This document shows positions 18,295 through 27,088 of a stretch of 44,264 nucleotides of DNA, piece after piece. The notes beneath the pieces were generated by a model, which saw nothing but the letters and a program-made list of their open reading frames with translations, had not been told where the DNA came from and did no database searches. Each line of letters begins with the position of its first letter. Within the stretch, counting starts at the first letter, position 1. The stretch lies in the NCBI RefSeq assembly GCF_001613005.1, contig NZ_BDBN01000025.1, positions 1 through 44,264 on the forward strand. The letters run 5' to 3'. The position numbers and the translations under genes are program-made. This DNA comes from Nocardia nova NBRC 15556. Lineage in GTDB: Bacteria; Actinomycetota; Actinomycetes; Mycobacteriales; Mycobacteriaceae.

Positions 18295-18816
18295 ATGCAG
18301 ATCAGAAGACTGTTACCCCTCGCCGTCCTCGCCGCCGTCGTCACCGTGCCCGTCGCGGCCCACGCCGATGCCCCCGCTGTGCCGCCGCAACTGCAGCAGT
18401 TGGTGCAGGGATTGCCGCAGACGCAGCAGGACCAGGCTCAGCAATTCCTGCAGACCCTGCCGCAGCCGCTGCAGCAGGTGGTCCCGCAGACCTATTCCGA
18501 CAACCTCGACGGCTGGATCAAGCACGCGCTCTTCGTGATGGGCCAGCACGGCATTCCGGGCAGCTACGACGGCATCTACCGCAATGCCATGCGCGAGTCG
18601 GGCGGCAACCCGCGTGCCATCAACCTCTACGACTCCAACGCCGCGGCCGGCATCCCCTCCAAGGGCCTGATGCAGGTCATCGATCCCACCTTCGCCGCCT
18701 ATCACGTGGACGGCACCTCGGGCGACATCTACGACCCGGTCGCCAACATCGCGGCCGCCTGCAACTACGCCGCGCACCGCTACGGCTCGATCGACCACGT
18801 GTTCTCGGCGTACTGA
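18295..18816 (+). CDS. Secreted lytic transglycosylase (SLT domain)
   Basis: 173 residues. A classical signal peptide (RRLLPLAVLAAVVTVPVAAHA) ends near residue 22. A Gln/Pro/Leu-rich linker of about 45 residues follows (QQLVQGLPQTQQDQAQQFLQ). The C-terminal lysozyme-like SLT domain has the catalytic glutamate E101 in MRESGGNP, then SKGLMQVIDPTFAAYHV and a closing PVANIAAACNYAAHRYGSID. It should cut peptidoglycan glycan strands outside the membrane. ATG 18295 is chosen for the signal peptide. It is convergent with treY with an 18-bp gap. Confidence 0.92.
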   Translation: MQIRRLLPLAVLAAVVTVPVAAHADAPAVPPQLQQLVQGLPQTQQDQAQQFLQTLPQPLQQVVPQTYSDNLDGWIKHALFVMGQHGIPGSYDGIYRNAMRESGGNPRAINLYDSNAAAGIPSKGLMQVIDPTFAAYHVDGTSGDIYDPVANIAAACNYAAHRYGSIDHVFSAY

Positions 18817-18834
18817 TCCGGGCTCGATCCGGCC

Positions 18835-21261
18835 TCAGCGCACGAGTAGCGCCACCGGCAGGCGGGCGAACAGCTTCTCCAGCCGGGTGCGGCCGGTGAA
18901 GGTGTGGCCGGTGAGGCGGTCGGTCCAGGTGCCCGAGGGCAGGTCGAGGACGGTATCGGCCCACCCGCCCTCGGTCAGGGCCACGCTGTAGCGGGTCGCG
19001 GCCACGATCACCTGCGGCGCCTCACCGCTGCGGCCGCGTGCGTATCCCACCAGGTGCTCGCTGCGGTCGCCGCTGCCGAACAGCGGTGTGTAGGAGCCGC
19101 CGACGAAGCAGTCGGGCCGCTCCCGCCGCAACCACAGGGCGTAGGCGACGATCCACATCTTCGCCGCGCCGGAGTTCTCCAATTCCGGTGTGCCCGTGAG
19201 CGATTGCAACATCGCCAGGCGATGGCCGAAATCGACCGGCCGCCGGTTGTCCGGGTCGACCAGCGAGTCCTCCCACAGCTCGCAGCCCTGATACACATCG
19301 GGGATGCCGGGACCGCACAGCTGAAGCAGCTTCTGCCCCAGCGAATCCGACCACGCGTGCGGTGCGAGGCGGGTCGCCAGCTCACCGAGTTCGGCACCGA
19401 CCGGCCCGTCGATCACGGTGTCGAGCCAGCGATGCACCTCCGCCTCGAAGTCGACGTCGGGTTCCTCCCACGAGGACCGCAGACCGGCCTCGCGCACCGC
19501 CTTCTCGGCGAACAGGTGCAGGCGTTCGCGAAACCGCGGCACCGTGGCGGGGCGCCGCCCGTCGACCGGCCACACGCCGAACATGTTCTGCAGCAGGAAG
19601 TTCGCGGTCGGCCCGTCCGGCGCGGGCGCGAGTTCCAGCCAGGCGCCCACCGCCTTGGCCCAGCTGTCGGCCACCTGCGACAGCACCGTGATGCGGGCGC
19701 GCACATCTTCGCCACGCTTGGTGTCGTGCGTCGACAGTGTCGTCATGGTGGCCGGGCGGCGCACCGCGCGTTCGGCATTGGCGAGATGGAATTCCAGCAC
19801 CGAACGGCCGAACCGGCCCGGGTCGCCGCCCATCTCCTGCAGTGACACCAGACGCGACGCCTGATAGAACATGGTGTCGTCGACCGCCTTGGCCGCGACC
19901 GCGCCGCCGACCTGATGCATCCGCCGCGCCGCTTCTCCGCCGGCGGCCAGGGCCCGCACCAGGACCGACAGCGGGGCCGTCAGCTCCCGGTTGCGCTGCT
20001 GCACCTCGGCCACCACGGTGCCGAGCACCCCGGACAGGGGTGCGTAGTCGGTGCGGTACACCGGCATATGGGACAGCACCTCGATGGTGGCGTTGGTCAG
20101 CGCCATATCGCTGATCGCGGCGGAATCGAATCCGTTCACCGCCGCGTCGCGCTTCACCGCGCCGACCAGTCGCCGGACCTCGGGCACGAGCAGGCGCTCG
20201 GCCACCGCGCGTTTGATGCGGTGTTCGGTATCGGCCATCCAGGCGGCATCGCTGCCGTGTCCCGACATCCGCCGCGACAACTCGGTGAGCGCGTTCTCCC
20301 CGGCCGGATCGACGAAGATGCCGCCGACCTCCGCGAGCGCTTCGTATCCGGTGGTGCCGTCGACGGGCAGGGTGGCGTCGAGCGGTTCGTGGCGGCCGAG
20401 CACCTTCTCCACCAGCAGCAGCCGCTGCGGGCCGATCAGCCGGCGCAGTTTCGCCAGATAGGCGGCCGGATACGCCAATCCGTCGGGATGGTCGACGCGC
20501 ACCCCGTCGATGAGATCGTGTTCGCACCAGGCGGCCAGTTCGCGATGGGTCAGGTCGAAGACCGCCGGCTCCTCCTGCCGGATCGCCGCCAGCTCCGAGA
20601 CCGCCAGGAATCGCCGATAGCTGCAGATCCCGGCCTTCCAGCTGACGAGGCGATAGTGCTGGCGGTCGTGGATGCGCAGCGCGTTCTCCCCGTCGGTGCC
20701 GGGCGCGATCGGGAAACGCAGATCACGCAGGGCCAGGACCGGTTCGGGGCCCGAGCGGTCGACGGTCAGCGCGGCCGGATCGTTCTCGCTGTGCAGTACG
20801 GGCAGCGCCAGCCGCCCGCCCGCGCCGTTACCCGGGCTCCAGTCGATGTCGAAGAAATGCGCGAATTTCGAATTCTTGCCGTTGCGCAGCACATCCCACC
20901 ACCACGGATTGCGCCGCGGATCGCCGACGCCGACGTGATTGGGCACCAGATCGACGATCAGGCCCATACCGCGGCCGCGGACCTCGTCGGCGAGCGCCTT
21001 CAGCCCGCCCGGCCCGCCCAGTGCCGCCGACACGGTGGTCGGATCGGTGACGTCGTAGCCGTGCGCGGAGCCCGGCATCGCGGTCATCACCGGGGACAGG
21101 TACAGATGCGAAATACCCAGCTGCTGCAGATATTCGGCGATCGCGCGGGCATCGGCGAAGGTCAGGGCGTCCGGGCGCAGCTGTAGCCGGTACGTGCTGC
21201 GCACGGGGGTCCGGCGGGCGATCGGGCCGGTGCGGTGTTCAGGGGAAGGGGTGTCTGTCAT
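18835..21261 (-). CDS. treY: Maltooligosyl trehalose synthase
   Basis: 808 residues of GH13. TreY turns the reducing end of a maltodextrin into a terminal trehalose unit, which TreZ then releases. The N-terminus RSTYRLQLRPDALTFADARAIAEYL is diagnostic for TreY. The catalytic region shows DLVPNHVGVGDPRRNPWWWDVL, the nucleophile in DGVRVDHPDGLAYPA, the acid/base glutamate in LLVEKVLG and STHDTKRGEDVRAR. ATG 21261 overlaps the treX stop as ATGA, so the two are translationally coupled. The frame is open further upstream but that part lies inside treX and is not coding. The gene order treX-treY matches Mycobacterium, but treZ, which normally follows, is absent here. Confidence 0.95.
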   Translation of the reverse strand: MTDTPSPEHRTGPIARRTPVRSTYRLQLRPDALTFADARAIAEYLQQLGISHLYLSPVMTAMPGSAHGYDVTDPTTVSAALGGPGGLKALADEVRGRGMGLIVDLVPNHVGVGDPRRNPWWWDVLRNGKNSKFAHFFDIDWSPGNGAGGRLALPVLHSENDPAALTVDRSGPEPVLALRDLRFPIAPGTDGENALRIHDRQHYRLVSWKAGICSYRRFLAVSELAAIRQEEPAVFDLTHRELAAWCEHDLIDGVRVDHPDGLAYPAAYLAKLRRLIGPQRLLLVEKVLGRHEPLDATLPVDGTTGYEALAEVGGIFVDPAGENALTELSRRMSGHGSDAAWMADTEHRIKRAVAERLLVPEVRRLVGAVKRDAAVNGFDSAAISDMALTNATIEVLSHMPVYRTDYAPLSGVLGTVVAEVQQRNRELTAPLSVLVRALAAGGEAARRMHQVGGAVAAKAVDDTMFYQASRLVSLQEMGGDPGRFGRSVLEFHLANAERAVRRPATMTTLSTHDTKRGEDVRARITVLSQVADSWAKAVGAWLELAPAPDGPTANFLLQNMFGVWPVDGRRPATVPRFRERLHLFAEKAVREAGLRSSWEEPDVDFEAEVHRWLDTVIDGPVGAELGELATRLAPHAWSDSLGQKLLQLCGPGIPDVYQGCELWEDSLVDPDNRRPVDFGHRLAMLQSLTGTPELENSGAAKMWIVAYALWLRRERPDCFVGGSYTPLFGSGDRSEHLVGYARGRSGEAPQVIVAATRYSVALTEGGWADTVLDLPSGTWTDRLTGHTFTGRTRLEKLFARLPVALLVR

Positions 21262-23414
21262 CTCGATATCGGTGTGGATTCGGTACGGCGGAGAACGAGC
21301 AGGCAGCGAGCGGGTACGGCGACCGTAGCCGCTGCGGGGTAGGTGGCATCTGTGCGCCCGGTGGGTGTCGAGCAGTCCAGCGCCACCGTCCAGTGCGCGC
21401 CGAATTCCGGTCCGGGTACGGCGAATTCGAGGGGTGCGTCGTGGGCATTGAAACACAGCAGGAAGGAATCATCGCGCACTCGTTCCCCGCGCGGGCCCGG
21501 TTCGGCGATCGCCTCGCCGTTGAGGAACACCGCCAGGGAGCGGGCGAAGCCGGTATTCCAGTCGGCGGTGGTCATCTCCGTGCCGCCGGGGGTGAACCAC
21601 GCGATATCGCCGGCGCTGGGGAGTTCGTCGGGTGCGGCGTCGGGGAGTTCGCCGGGGCGTCCGTCGAAGAAGCGCCGGCGCCGGAACACCGGATGGGCGT
21701 GGCGCAGCGCGAAGGCGGTGCGGGTGAACGTCAGCAGGTCGGCGTATTTCTGCGCGGCGCCCCAATCCATCCAGGACAGTGGCGAATCCTGGCAGTAGGC
21801 ATTGTTGTTGCCCTGCTGGGTGCGCCCGATCTCGTCGCCGTGCAGCAGCATGGGTGTGCCTTGCGACAGCGCCAGCGTGGCGATCATGTTGCGGCTCTGG
21901 CGATCTCGCAGCGCACAGACCTCCGGATCGTCGGTGGGACCCTCGATACCGCAGTTCCAGGACCGGTTGTAGTCTTCGCCGTCGCGATTGTCCTCGCCGT
22001 TGGCGTGATTGTGTTTGTCGTTGTAGGACACCAGATCTCGCAGTGTGAACCCGTCGTGGGCGGTCACGAAATTGATGCTCGCGCCGGGGCGGCGGCCGGT
22101 GGCCTCGTACAGATCGGAACTGCCAGTGAACCGGGAGGCGAATTCGCCCAGGGTCGCCGGTCGGCCGCGCCAGTAGTCGCGCACGGTATCGCGGTACTTG
22201 CCGTTCCACTCGGTCCACAGCCCCGGAAAGTTCCCGACCTGGTAGCCGCCCTCGCCGACATCCCACGGTTCGGCGATCAGTTTGACCTGGCTGACCACCG
22301 GGTCCTGCTGCACCAGATCGAAGAAGGTGGAAAGCCGGTCCACATCGTGTAATTCGCGCGCCAGCGTGGCCGCCAGATCGAAGCGGAAGCCGTCGACGTG
22401 CATCTCGAGAATCCAGTACCGCAGCGAATCCATGATCAGCTGCAGGGTGTGCGGATGGCGCACATTGAGGCTGTTGCCGGTGCCGGTGTAGTCCATGTAG
22501 TGCGCCGGATCGTCCTCGGCCAGACGGTAATACGCCGCGTTGTCGATCCCGCGCAGGCCGATCGTCGGTCCCAGGTGATTCCCCTCGCCGGTGTGGTTGT
22601 AGACCACGTCGAGGATCACCTCGATGCCCGCGCTGTGCAGCGCCCGGACCATCGCCTTGAATTCGGTGACCGCGGCCCCGGCCCGCGGGTCGGCGGCGTA
22701 TTCGTGGTGTGGTGCCAGATAGCCGAAACTGTTGTACCCCCAGTAGTTTCGCAGTCCGCGGTCGAGCAGGATCCGGTCGTGCAGGAACTGGTGGACCGGC
22801 ATCAGTTCGATCGCGGTGACGCCCAGCGACAGCAGATGGTCGATGATCGCCGGATGCGCGATGCCCGCGTAGGTGCCGCGCAGTCGCTGCGGAATCGCCG
22901 GATGCGTCATCGTCATACCCTTGACGTGGGCTTCGTAGATGACGGTTTCGTGATAGGGCCGCCGCGGTGCGCGGTCACCGGCCCAGTCGAAGTACGGGTT
23001 CACCACCACGCCGGTCATGGTGTGTCCCAGCGTATCCGCGCCGTAGGTGTGCAGGGTGGCGTCGGCGGCGAATCGGCCCGCGAAGGCCTTGCCGTAGGGA
23101 TCGAGCAGTAGTTTGCTGCTGTCGCAACGCAGACCGCGGGCGGGATAGTAGGGGCCGTGCACGCGGAACCCGTAGCGCTGCCCGGGGGCGACGGTGGGTA
23201 GATAGGCGTGCCAGACGTATCCGTCGACCTCGTCGAGCGGGATGCGGTGCTCACCGCCCGCACGATCGATCAGGCACAGCTCGACCCGCTCGGCAACTTC
23301 GGAGAACACCGAGAAGTTGGTGCCGGCGCCGTCGTAGGTCGCGCCCAGCGGATAGGCGGCACCCGGCCAGACGCCGAGAGGCGTCATCTCACCGGATGTA
23401 TCGGGCCGAACCAT
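21258..23414 (-). CDS. treX: Glycogen debranching enzyme GlgX/TreX type
   Basis: 718 residues. It hydrolyses alpha-1,6 branches of glycogen and supplies linear maltodextrin to TreY. An N-terminal CBM48 starts VWPGAAYPLGATYDGAGTNFSVFS. The GH13 core has DVVYNHTGEGN, nucleophile in HVDGFRFDLA, acid/base in LIAEPWDVG, and FVTAHDGFTLRDLVSYNDKHN. A C-terminal beta domain ends FNAHDAPLEF and VPARCLLVLRR. The start is ATG 23414 or ATG 23387; I prefer 23414, because TACTGT (23421-23426) lies 6 nt before it as a leaderless -10. The open frame runs another 1.3 kb upstream through the regulator gene, which is only an antisense-like shadow. Confidence 0.95.
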   Translation of the reverse strand: MVRPDTSGEMTPLGVWPGAAYPLGATYDGAGTNFSVFSEVAERVELCLIDRAGGEHRIPLDEVDGYVWHAYLPTVAPGQRYGFRVHGPYYPARGLRCDSSKLLLDPYGKAFAGRFAADATLHTYGADTLGHTMTGVVVNPYFDWAGDRAPRRPYHETVIYEAHVKGMTMTHPAIPQRLRGTYAGIAHPAIIDHLLSLGVTAIELMPVHQFLHDRILLDRGLRNYWGYNSFGYLAPHHEYAADPRAGAAVTEFKAMVRALHSAGIEVILDVVYNHTGEGNHLGPTIGLRGIDNAAYYRLAEDDPAHYMDYTGTGNSLNVRHPHTLQLIMDSLRYWILEMHVDGFRFDLAATLARELHDVDRLSTFFDLVQQDPVVSQVKLIAEPWDVGEGGYQVGNFPGLWTEWNGKYRDTVRDYWRGRPATLGEFASRFTGSSDLYEATGRRPGASINFVTAHDGFTLRDLVSYNDKHNHANGEDNRDGEDYNRSWNCGIEGPTDDPEVCALRDRQSRNMIATLALSQGTPMLLHGDEIGRTQQGNNNAYCQDSPLSWMDWGAAQKYADLLTFTRTAFALRHAHPVFRRRRFFDGRPGELPDAAPDELPSAGDIAWFTPGGTEMTTADWNTGFARSLAVFLNGEAIAEPGPRGERVRDDSFLLCFNAHDAPLEFAVPGPEFGAHWTVALDCSTPTGRTDATYPAAATVAVPARCLLVLRRTESTPISR

Positions 23415-23542
23415 ATATCGACAGTAACCGTCGCGCCGGAGCCGCCGGTGCGGGTGGGCCGGGTCGAGCCGGGCCGGTAATCCGGTGGCTATCGATGGCC
23501 CGGTCGCGGCCGACGGTCCGCGCGGGTCGCGCGGCACCGTGG

Positions 23543-24628
23543 TTACCGCAGGCTGCGCCGCCAGGTCTGCCCGACCAGGTCGGCGCCGAAACTGTGGTGT
23601 GGCCGGGAATCGACGAGCTCGAATCCGGCGCGCTGGTAGATCCGCCGCGCCGCGGTGAGCACATCGTTGGTCCACAGCACCATGTCCCGATATCCGGCCT
23701 CGGTCGCGAATCGCAGGCACTGCTCGACCAGTGCGGTGCCGACGCCGAGCCCACGCGCCGACGGTTCCACGAGCAGCAGCCGCAGCCGGGCGGTGGTGTC
23801 GTCCTCGCGCACGCAGAACACCGCACCGGCCGCCGCGCCGCCGGTCTCGGCGATCCACGCCCGCTCGCTTTCCGGATCGTGCCCGGCCAGGAAGTCGGCC
23901 ACGATCTTCGCGACCAGCGCCTCGTAGTCGGTGTCCCAGCCGTATTCGGCGGCGTAGAGCACCGCATTGCGCTGGATGATCCAGCCGTAGTCGCCGGGAC
24001 GGGGAGGTCGGAGGCGGACCTCGCGCGCGCCGCTTGCGCCTCGTGAGCCGGCGCGGCCTGCCGCTGGGATGTTCGGGCTGCTCGCCGTTGCCGTGTTCGC
24101 GCGGCCCGCCGCTGGTGAATCTGCGCGACTCGCCGCTGGTGAACTTGCGCGGCTCGCCGCTGGTGAACTTGCGCGGCTCGCCGCGGTGGCCGGGTCGAGC
24201 AGTTGTTCGATCGTGCGCATCGCGGTGCGCAGGCGACGCCGGTCCGCGGCGCTGTGCCCGGCCAGCAGCGCGGCGATGTCGTGCGCGGAGCGGCGGTCGA
24301 GATCGTCGGCCGCGGCCCGCCCGGCGTCGGTGAGCTGGACGAGTTGCAGGCGAGCGTCGGAGCCGGAGCGGTGCCGGCGCACCAGCCCGGCACTCTCGAA
24401 GCGGGCGAGGATCCGGCTCAGATAGCCGGGGTCCAGGCCCAGGTCGGTACGCAGTGTGCGGACGCCCAGCGGTCCGGAGTGCGCGAGTTCGAACAGGATT
24501 CGCGCCTCGGTGAGCGAGAAGTCGCTGTCGAGCAGATGTTCCTCGAGGACGCCGATCAACCGGGTGTAGCGGCGGTTGAACGCGCGCACGGCGCCGACGT
24601 CGTCGTGATCGAGCGCGGGGATCGTCAC
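23543..24628 (-). CDS. MarR-GNAT fusion: transcription regulator with acetyltransferase domain
   Basis: 361 residues. The first 150 form a MarR winged helix (DFSLTEARILFELAHSGPLGVRTLRTDLGLDPGYLSRILARFESAGLVRR). A low-complexity Ala/Ser/Pro/Arg linker of about 55 residues follows, encoded in part by 24-bp tandem repeats. The C-terminal 155 residues are a GNAT N-acetyltransferase with the acetyl-CoA loop RLLLVEPSARGLGVGTALVEQCLRFA. MarR-GNAT fusions are known in actinobacteria, but what they sense or acetylate is mostly unknown. The start GTG 24628 follows GGGAGG closely. A perfect MarR-type palindrome lies just upstream, so autoregulation is likely. The linker here is longer and more repetitive than I expect for the family. 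Confidence 0.9.
   Translation of the reverse strand: MTIPALDHDDVGAVRAFNRRYTRLIGVLEEHLLDSDFSLTEARILFELAHSGPLGVRTLRTDLGLDPGYLSRILARFESAGLVRRHRSGSDARLQLVQLTDAGRAAADDLDRRSAHDIAALLAGHSAADRRRLRTAMRTIEQLLDPATAASRASSPAASRASSPAASRADSPAAGRANTATASSPNIPAAGRAGSRGASGAREVRLRPPRPGDYGWIIQRNAVLYAAEYGWDTDYEALVAKIVADFLAGHDPESERAWIAETGGAAAGAVFCVREDDTTARLRLLLVEPSARGLGVGTALVEQCLRFATEAGYRDMVLWTNDVLTAARRIYQRAGFELVDSRPHHSFGADLVGQTWRRSLR
24083..24178 (-). repeat. 24-bp tandem repeat coding for the MarR-GNAT linker
   Basis: Three nearly identical 24-bp units (24107-24130, 24131-24154, 24155-24178) and one diverged unit (24083-24106) lie in tandem. Units two and three are identical; unit one differs at a few positions. 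They encode an 8-residue repeat of the form SSPAASRA, so unit gain or loss keeps the frame. Confidence 0.85.
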
Positions 24629-24645
24629 GACCCTCCCTTCGCAGT

Positions 24646-24664
24646 TCTTTGACCGAGTCAAAGA
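24646..24664 (-). promoter_or_regulatory. MarR-type operator before the MarR-GNAT gene
   Basis: A perfect inverted repeat TCTTTGAC-CGA-GTCAAAGA lies 17 nt before the GTG start at 24628 on the minus strand. Length, spacing and the TTTGAC core fit MarR-family operators. The nearest MarR gene is the one it precedes, which suggests autoregulation. Confidence 0.75.
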
Positions 24665-24709
24665 TATCGCGCGGCGGCCCCGCGCACACCCGATTCGCCG
24701 CGGTGATAA

Positions 24710-24726
24710 CTTGAACGGCGTTCAAG
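24710..24726 (+). promoter_or_regulatory. BioQ operator upstream of bioA
   Basis: CTTGAAC-GGC-GTTCAAG is a perfect 7-bp inverted repeat 22 nt before the bioA GTG. It contains the TGAAC-N3-GTTCA core known for BioQ sites in mycobacteria and corynebacteria. The same core occurs before bioF and between bioQ and bioB in this window. Confidence 0.85.
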
Positions 24727-24748
24727 ACCATTTCGTGAAGGGATCCGC

Positions 24749-26020
24749 GTGGCCCTGACAGCCGACCAGATCACCGCCCTCGACGCCGCGCACGTCTGGC
24801 ATCCCTACGGCGGCTTCCCGGCGAGCACCGAACCGCTGGTGGTCGCCTCGGCCGCGGGCACCCGCCTGACCCTGGCCGACGGCCGCGAACTGGTCGACGG
24901 GATGAGTTCGTGGTGGGCGGCGGTGCACGGCTATCGGCACCCCGTGCTGGATGCCGCGCTGCTCGAGCAGTCGCAGCGGATGAGTCACGTCATGTTCGGC
25001 GGGCTCACCCACGAACCGGCCGTGCGGCTGTCCCAACTGCTGGTGGAGCTGACTCCCGACGGTCTGGACAAGGTGTTCCTCTGCGATTCCGGTTCGGTCT
25101 CGGTCGAGGTCGCGGCCAAGATGTGCCTGCAGTACTGGCGGGCGCTCGGACAGCCGGAGAAACGGCGGCTGTTCACCTGGCGCGGTGGGTATCACGGCGA
25201 CACCTTCATCCCGATGAGCGTGTGCGATCCCGAGGGTGGCATGCATTCGCTGTGGACCGATGTGCTGACCGAGCAGATCTTCGCGCCCGTACCGCCGGTC
25301 GACTTCGATCCCGGCTACGTCGCGGAGCTCGACCGGATGCTGGCCGCGCATGCGCACGAGACCGCGGCGGTGATCGTCGAACCGGTCGTGCAGGGCGCGG
25401 GCGGAATGCGTTTCCATCATCCGCGCTACCTGAACGAGCTGCGCCGCCTGTGCGACGAGCACGGCGTGCTGCTGGTCTTCGACGAGATCGCCACCGGATT
25501 CGGCCGCACCGGAACGTTTTTCGCCGCCGAGGCCGCCGGGGTGGCGCCCGATGTGATGTGCGTGGGCAAGGCCCTCACCGGCGGATATATGACCCTGGCC
25601 GCCGCCTTGTGCACCACCCGCATCGCCGAGACCGTCAGCGCGGCCCACGGCGGGCTCATGCACGGGCCCACGTTCATGGGCAATCCGCTGGCCTGCGCGG
25701 TCGCGGTCGCCTCGGTGGAACTGCTGCTCTCGCGGGATTGGGCGGGCGAGGTCGCCGCGATCGAAGCGGGTCTGAAAACGGGACTTGCTGCGGCACAGGA
25801 TAATCCGCGCGTGGTGGACGTGCGCGTGCTCGGCGCGATCGGGGTGGTGGAGCTCGACCACGCGATCGATATGGTCGCCGCGACCCGCGCCGCCGTCGAG
25901 GCCGGCGTGTGGCTGCGGCCGTTCCGCAATCTGGTCTACACCATGCCGCCGTTCATCAGCAGTGCCGACGATATCGCCCGCATCGCCGCCGGTGTGGTCG
26001 CCACCGCCGCGGCCGGTTGA
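24749..26020 (+). CDS. bioA: Adenosylmethionine-8-amino-7-oxononanoate aminotransferase
   Basis: 423 residues. It makes 7,8-diaminopelargonate from KAPA with S-adenosylmethionine as amino donor, in biotin synthesis. Hallmarks are HVWHPYGGF near residue 15, the [10 protein letters not shown] substrate loop, [19 protein letters not shown] cofactor phosphate site (here [12 protein letters not shown]), [11 protein letters not shown], and PLP lysine K274 in [12 protein letters not shown] 24749 follows GAAGGGA with good spacing. The BioQ palindrome lies directly upstream. The gene is divergent from the MarR-GNAT gene. Confidence 0.97.
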   Translation: MALTADQITALDAAHVWHPYGGFPASTEPLVVASAAGTRLTLADGRELVDGMSSWWAAVHGYRHPVLDAALLEQSQRMSHVMFGGLTHEPAVRLSQLLVELTPDGLDKVFLCDSGSVSVEVAAKMCLQYWRALGQPEKRRLFTWRGGYHGDTFIPMSVCDPEGGMHSLWTDVLTEQIFAPVPPVDFDPGYVAELDRMLAAHAHETAAVIVEPVVQGAGGMRFHHPRYLNELRRLCDEHGVLLVFDEIATGFGRTGTFFAAEAAGVAPDVMCVGKALTGGYMTLAAALCTTRIAETVSAAHGGLMHGPTFMGNPLACAVAVASVELLLSRDWAGEVAAIEAGLKTGLAAAQDNPRVVDVRVLGAIGVVELDHAIDMVAATRAAVEAGVWLRPFRNLVYTMPPFISSADDIARIAAGVVATAAAG

Positions 26021-26065
26021 GCCGAATTCCATTCCGGCGCGCGGTTCGTCGTATATCGGAAATTT

Positions 26066-26101
26066 ATTTTCGTGTGATATGGTGACAGCGGGCACGAAAA
26101 T
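26066..26101 (+). promoter_or_regulatory. Inverted repeat and probable promoter before the methyltransferase gene
   Basis: ATTTTCGTG (26066-26074) and CACGAAAAT (26093-26101) form a perfect 9-bp inverted repeat with an 18-nt centre. TATGGT (26078-26083) in the centre resembles a -10 box. The stretch 26025-26125 is clearly AT-richer than its surroundings. No BioQ core is present, so this gene seems to be under a different regulator from bioA. Confidence 0.45.
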
Positions 26102-26168
26102 TCCTGTCTATCATCGGCATTCGCGCGGTGATATCCACCGGCTCCTTCGGACGGTGAAAGGGAATTCG

Positions 26169-27014
26169 ATGATCGGCACCGAACCCAGTCGCACGGCGAT
26201 GATGGCGGCCGCGGCCCGTGCGGCCCACCTGCTGATCGACATCGAGCCCTATCTGTTCCGCGACACCATGGCATCCGCCCTGCTCGGCCCGCATGCGGAG
26301 GAGCTCATCGGCTACCACCTGCAGCACGGCGACCATCCGCTGCTCGCCGCGGTCCGGGCGCAGGCGACGGTGCGCAGCCACTGGGTCGAACAGCGCCTCG
26401 CAGAATCGGCTGCGGCGCAATATGTCGTTCTCGGGGCGGGACTCGACAGTTTCGGATATCGCGATGCGGCCGAAGGGATCCGGGTATTCGAGGTCGATCA
26501 TCCCGGCACCCAGCGGTGGAAAAGGGAAATTCTCGCCATCGGCGATATCCGCCCGGTCGGGGAGGTGGTTTTCGTACCCGTCGATTTCGAACGCGACGAT
26601 CTGCCGCGGCATTTGGCCGATGCCGGATTCGACCCTGCACGTCCCGCGCTCATCAGCTGGCTCGGCGTCAGCATGTATCTCACCGCCGAGGCGATCGGCA
26701 CCACGCTGGCCGGCCTCTCCGGTCTGGCCCCGGGCACGGAACTGGTGATGGAGTACATGCTCGATCCGGCACTGCGCGACGGCAACGGACACGCCTACGC
26801 CGAATCCGTCCAGCCCGTCACCAGTGCCCAGGGCGAACCGTGGCTGAGCACCTTCACTCCGGAAACCCTCGACGACGTCCTGCATCGGTACGGATTCACC
26901 ACCGTCGAGCACATCAGTCACCGCGCGGCGGTACCGGCAGGCTGGTGGAGGCGCGCCGATGCGCTGCAACCGGTGGATCTGTGCCGGCTGGCATATGCAC
27001 GCGTCGGCGGGTGA
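26169..27014 (+). CDS. SAM-dependent methyltransferase, TIGR00027 / LCMT family
   Basis: 281 residues. The family signature is complete: a helical N-terminus with SRTAMMAAAARAAH, the SAM site VVLGAGLDSFGYR near residue 90, FEVDHPGTQRWKR, and the late LISWLGVSMYLTAEAI. The family (Pfam LCM) is related to leucine carboxyl methyltransferase and is expanded in mycolata, where most members have no known substrate. It lies between bioA and bioF with its own probable promoter. ATG 26169 follows AAGGG with good spacing; an in-frame ATG at 26079 is upstream but would cover the promoter. Confidence 0.88.
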   Translation: MIGTEPSRTAMMAAAARAAHLLIDIEPYLFRDTMASALLGPHAEELIGYHLQHGDHPLLAAVRAQATVRSHWVEQRLAESAAAQYVVLGAGLDSFGYRDAAEGIRVFEVDHPGTQRWKREILAIGDIRPVGEVVFVPVDFERDDLPRHLADAGFDPARPALISWLGVSMYLTAEAIGTTLAGLSGLAPGTELVMEYMLDPALRDGNGHAYAESVQPVTSAQGEPWLSTFTPETLDDVLHRYGFTTVEHISHRAAVPAGWWRRADALQPVDLCRLAYARVGG

Positions 27015-27088
27015 CCCCGCCGTGGCCTGCGGCGGTAGGCGCGGTGTGTTTGGCTGGACTCCGACGCCTAGGAGCCGAGGAGTGGGGA

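Noticed and set aside
24083..24178. CRISPR-like repeat array
   Set aside because: The units are directly adjacent without spacers and code in frame for a protein linker.
23415..24731. Upstream extension of treX by about 440 codons
   Set aside because: It overlaps the MarR-GNAT gene on the same strand in another frame, and its Arg/Pro/Ala composition has no similarity to debranching enzymes. The CBM48 begins at about 23390.
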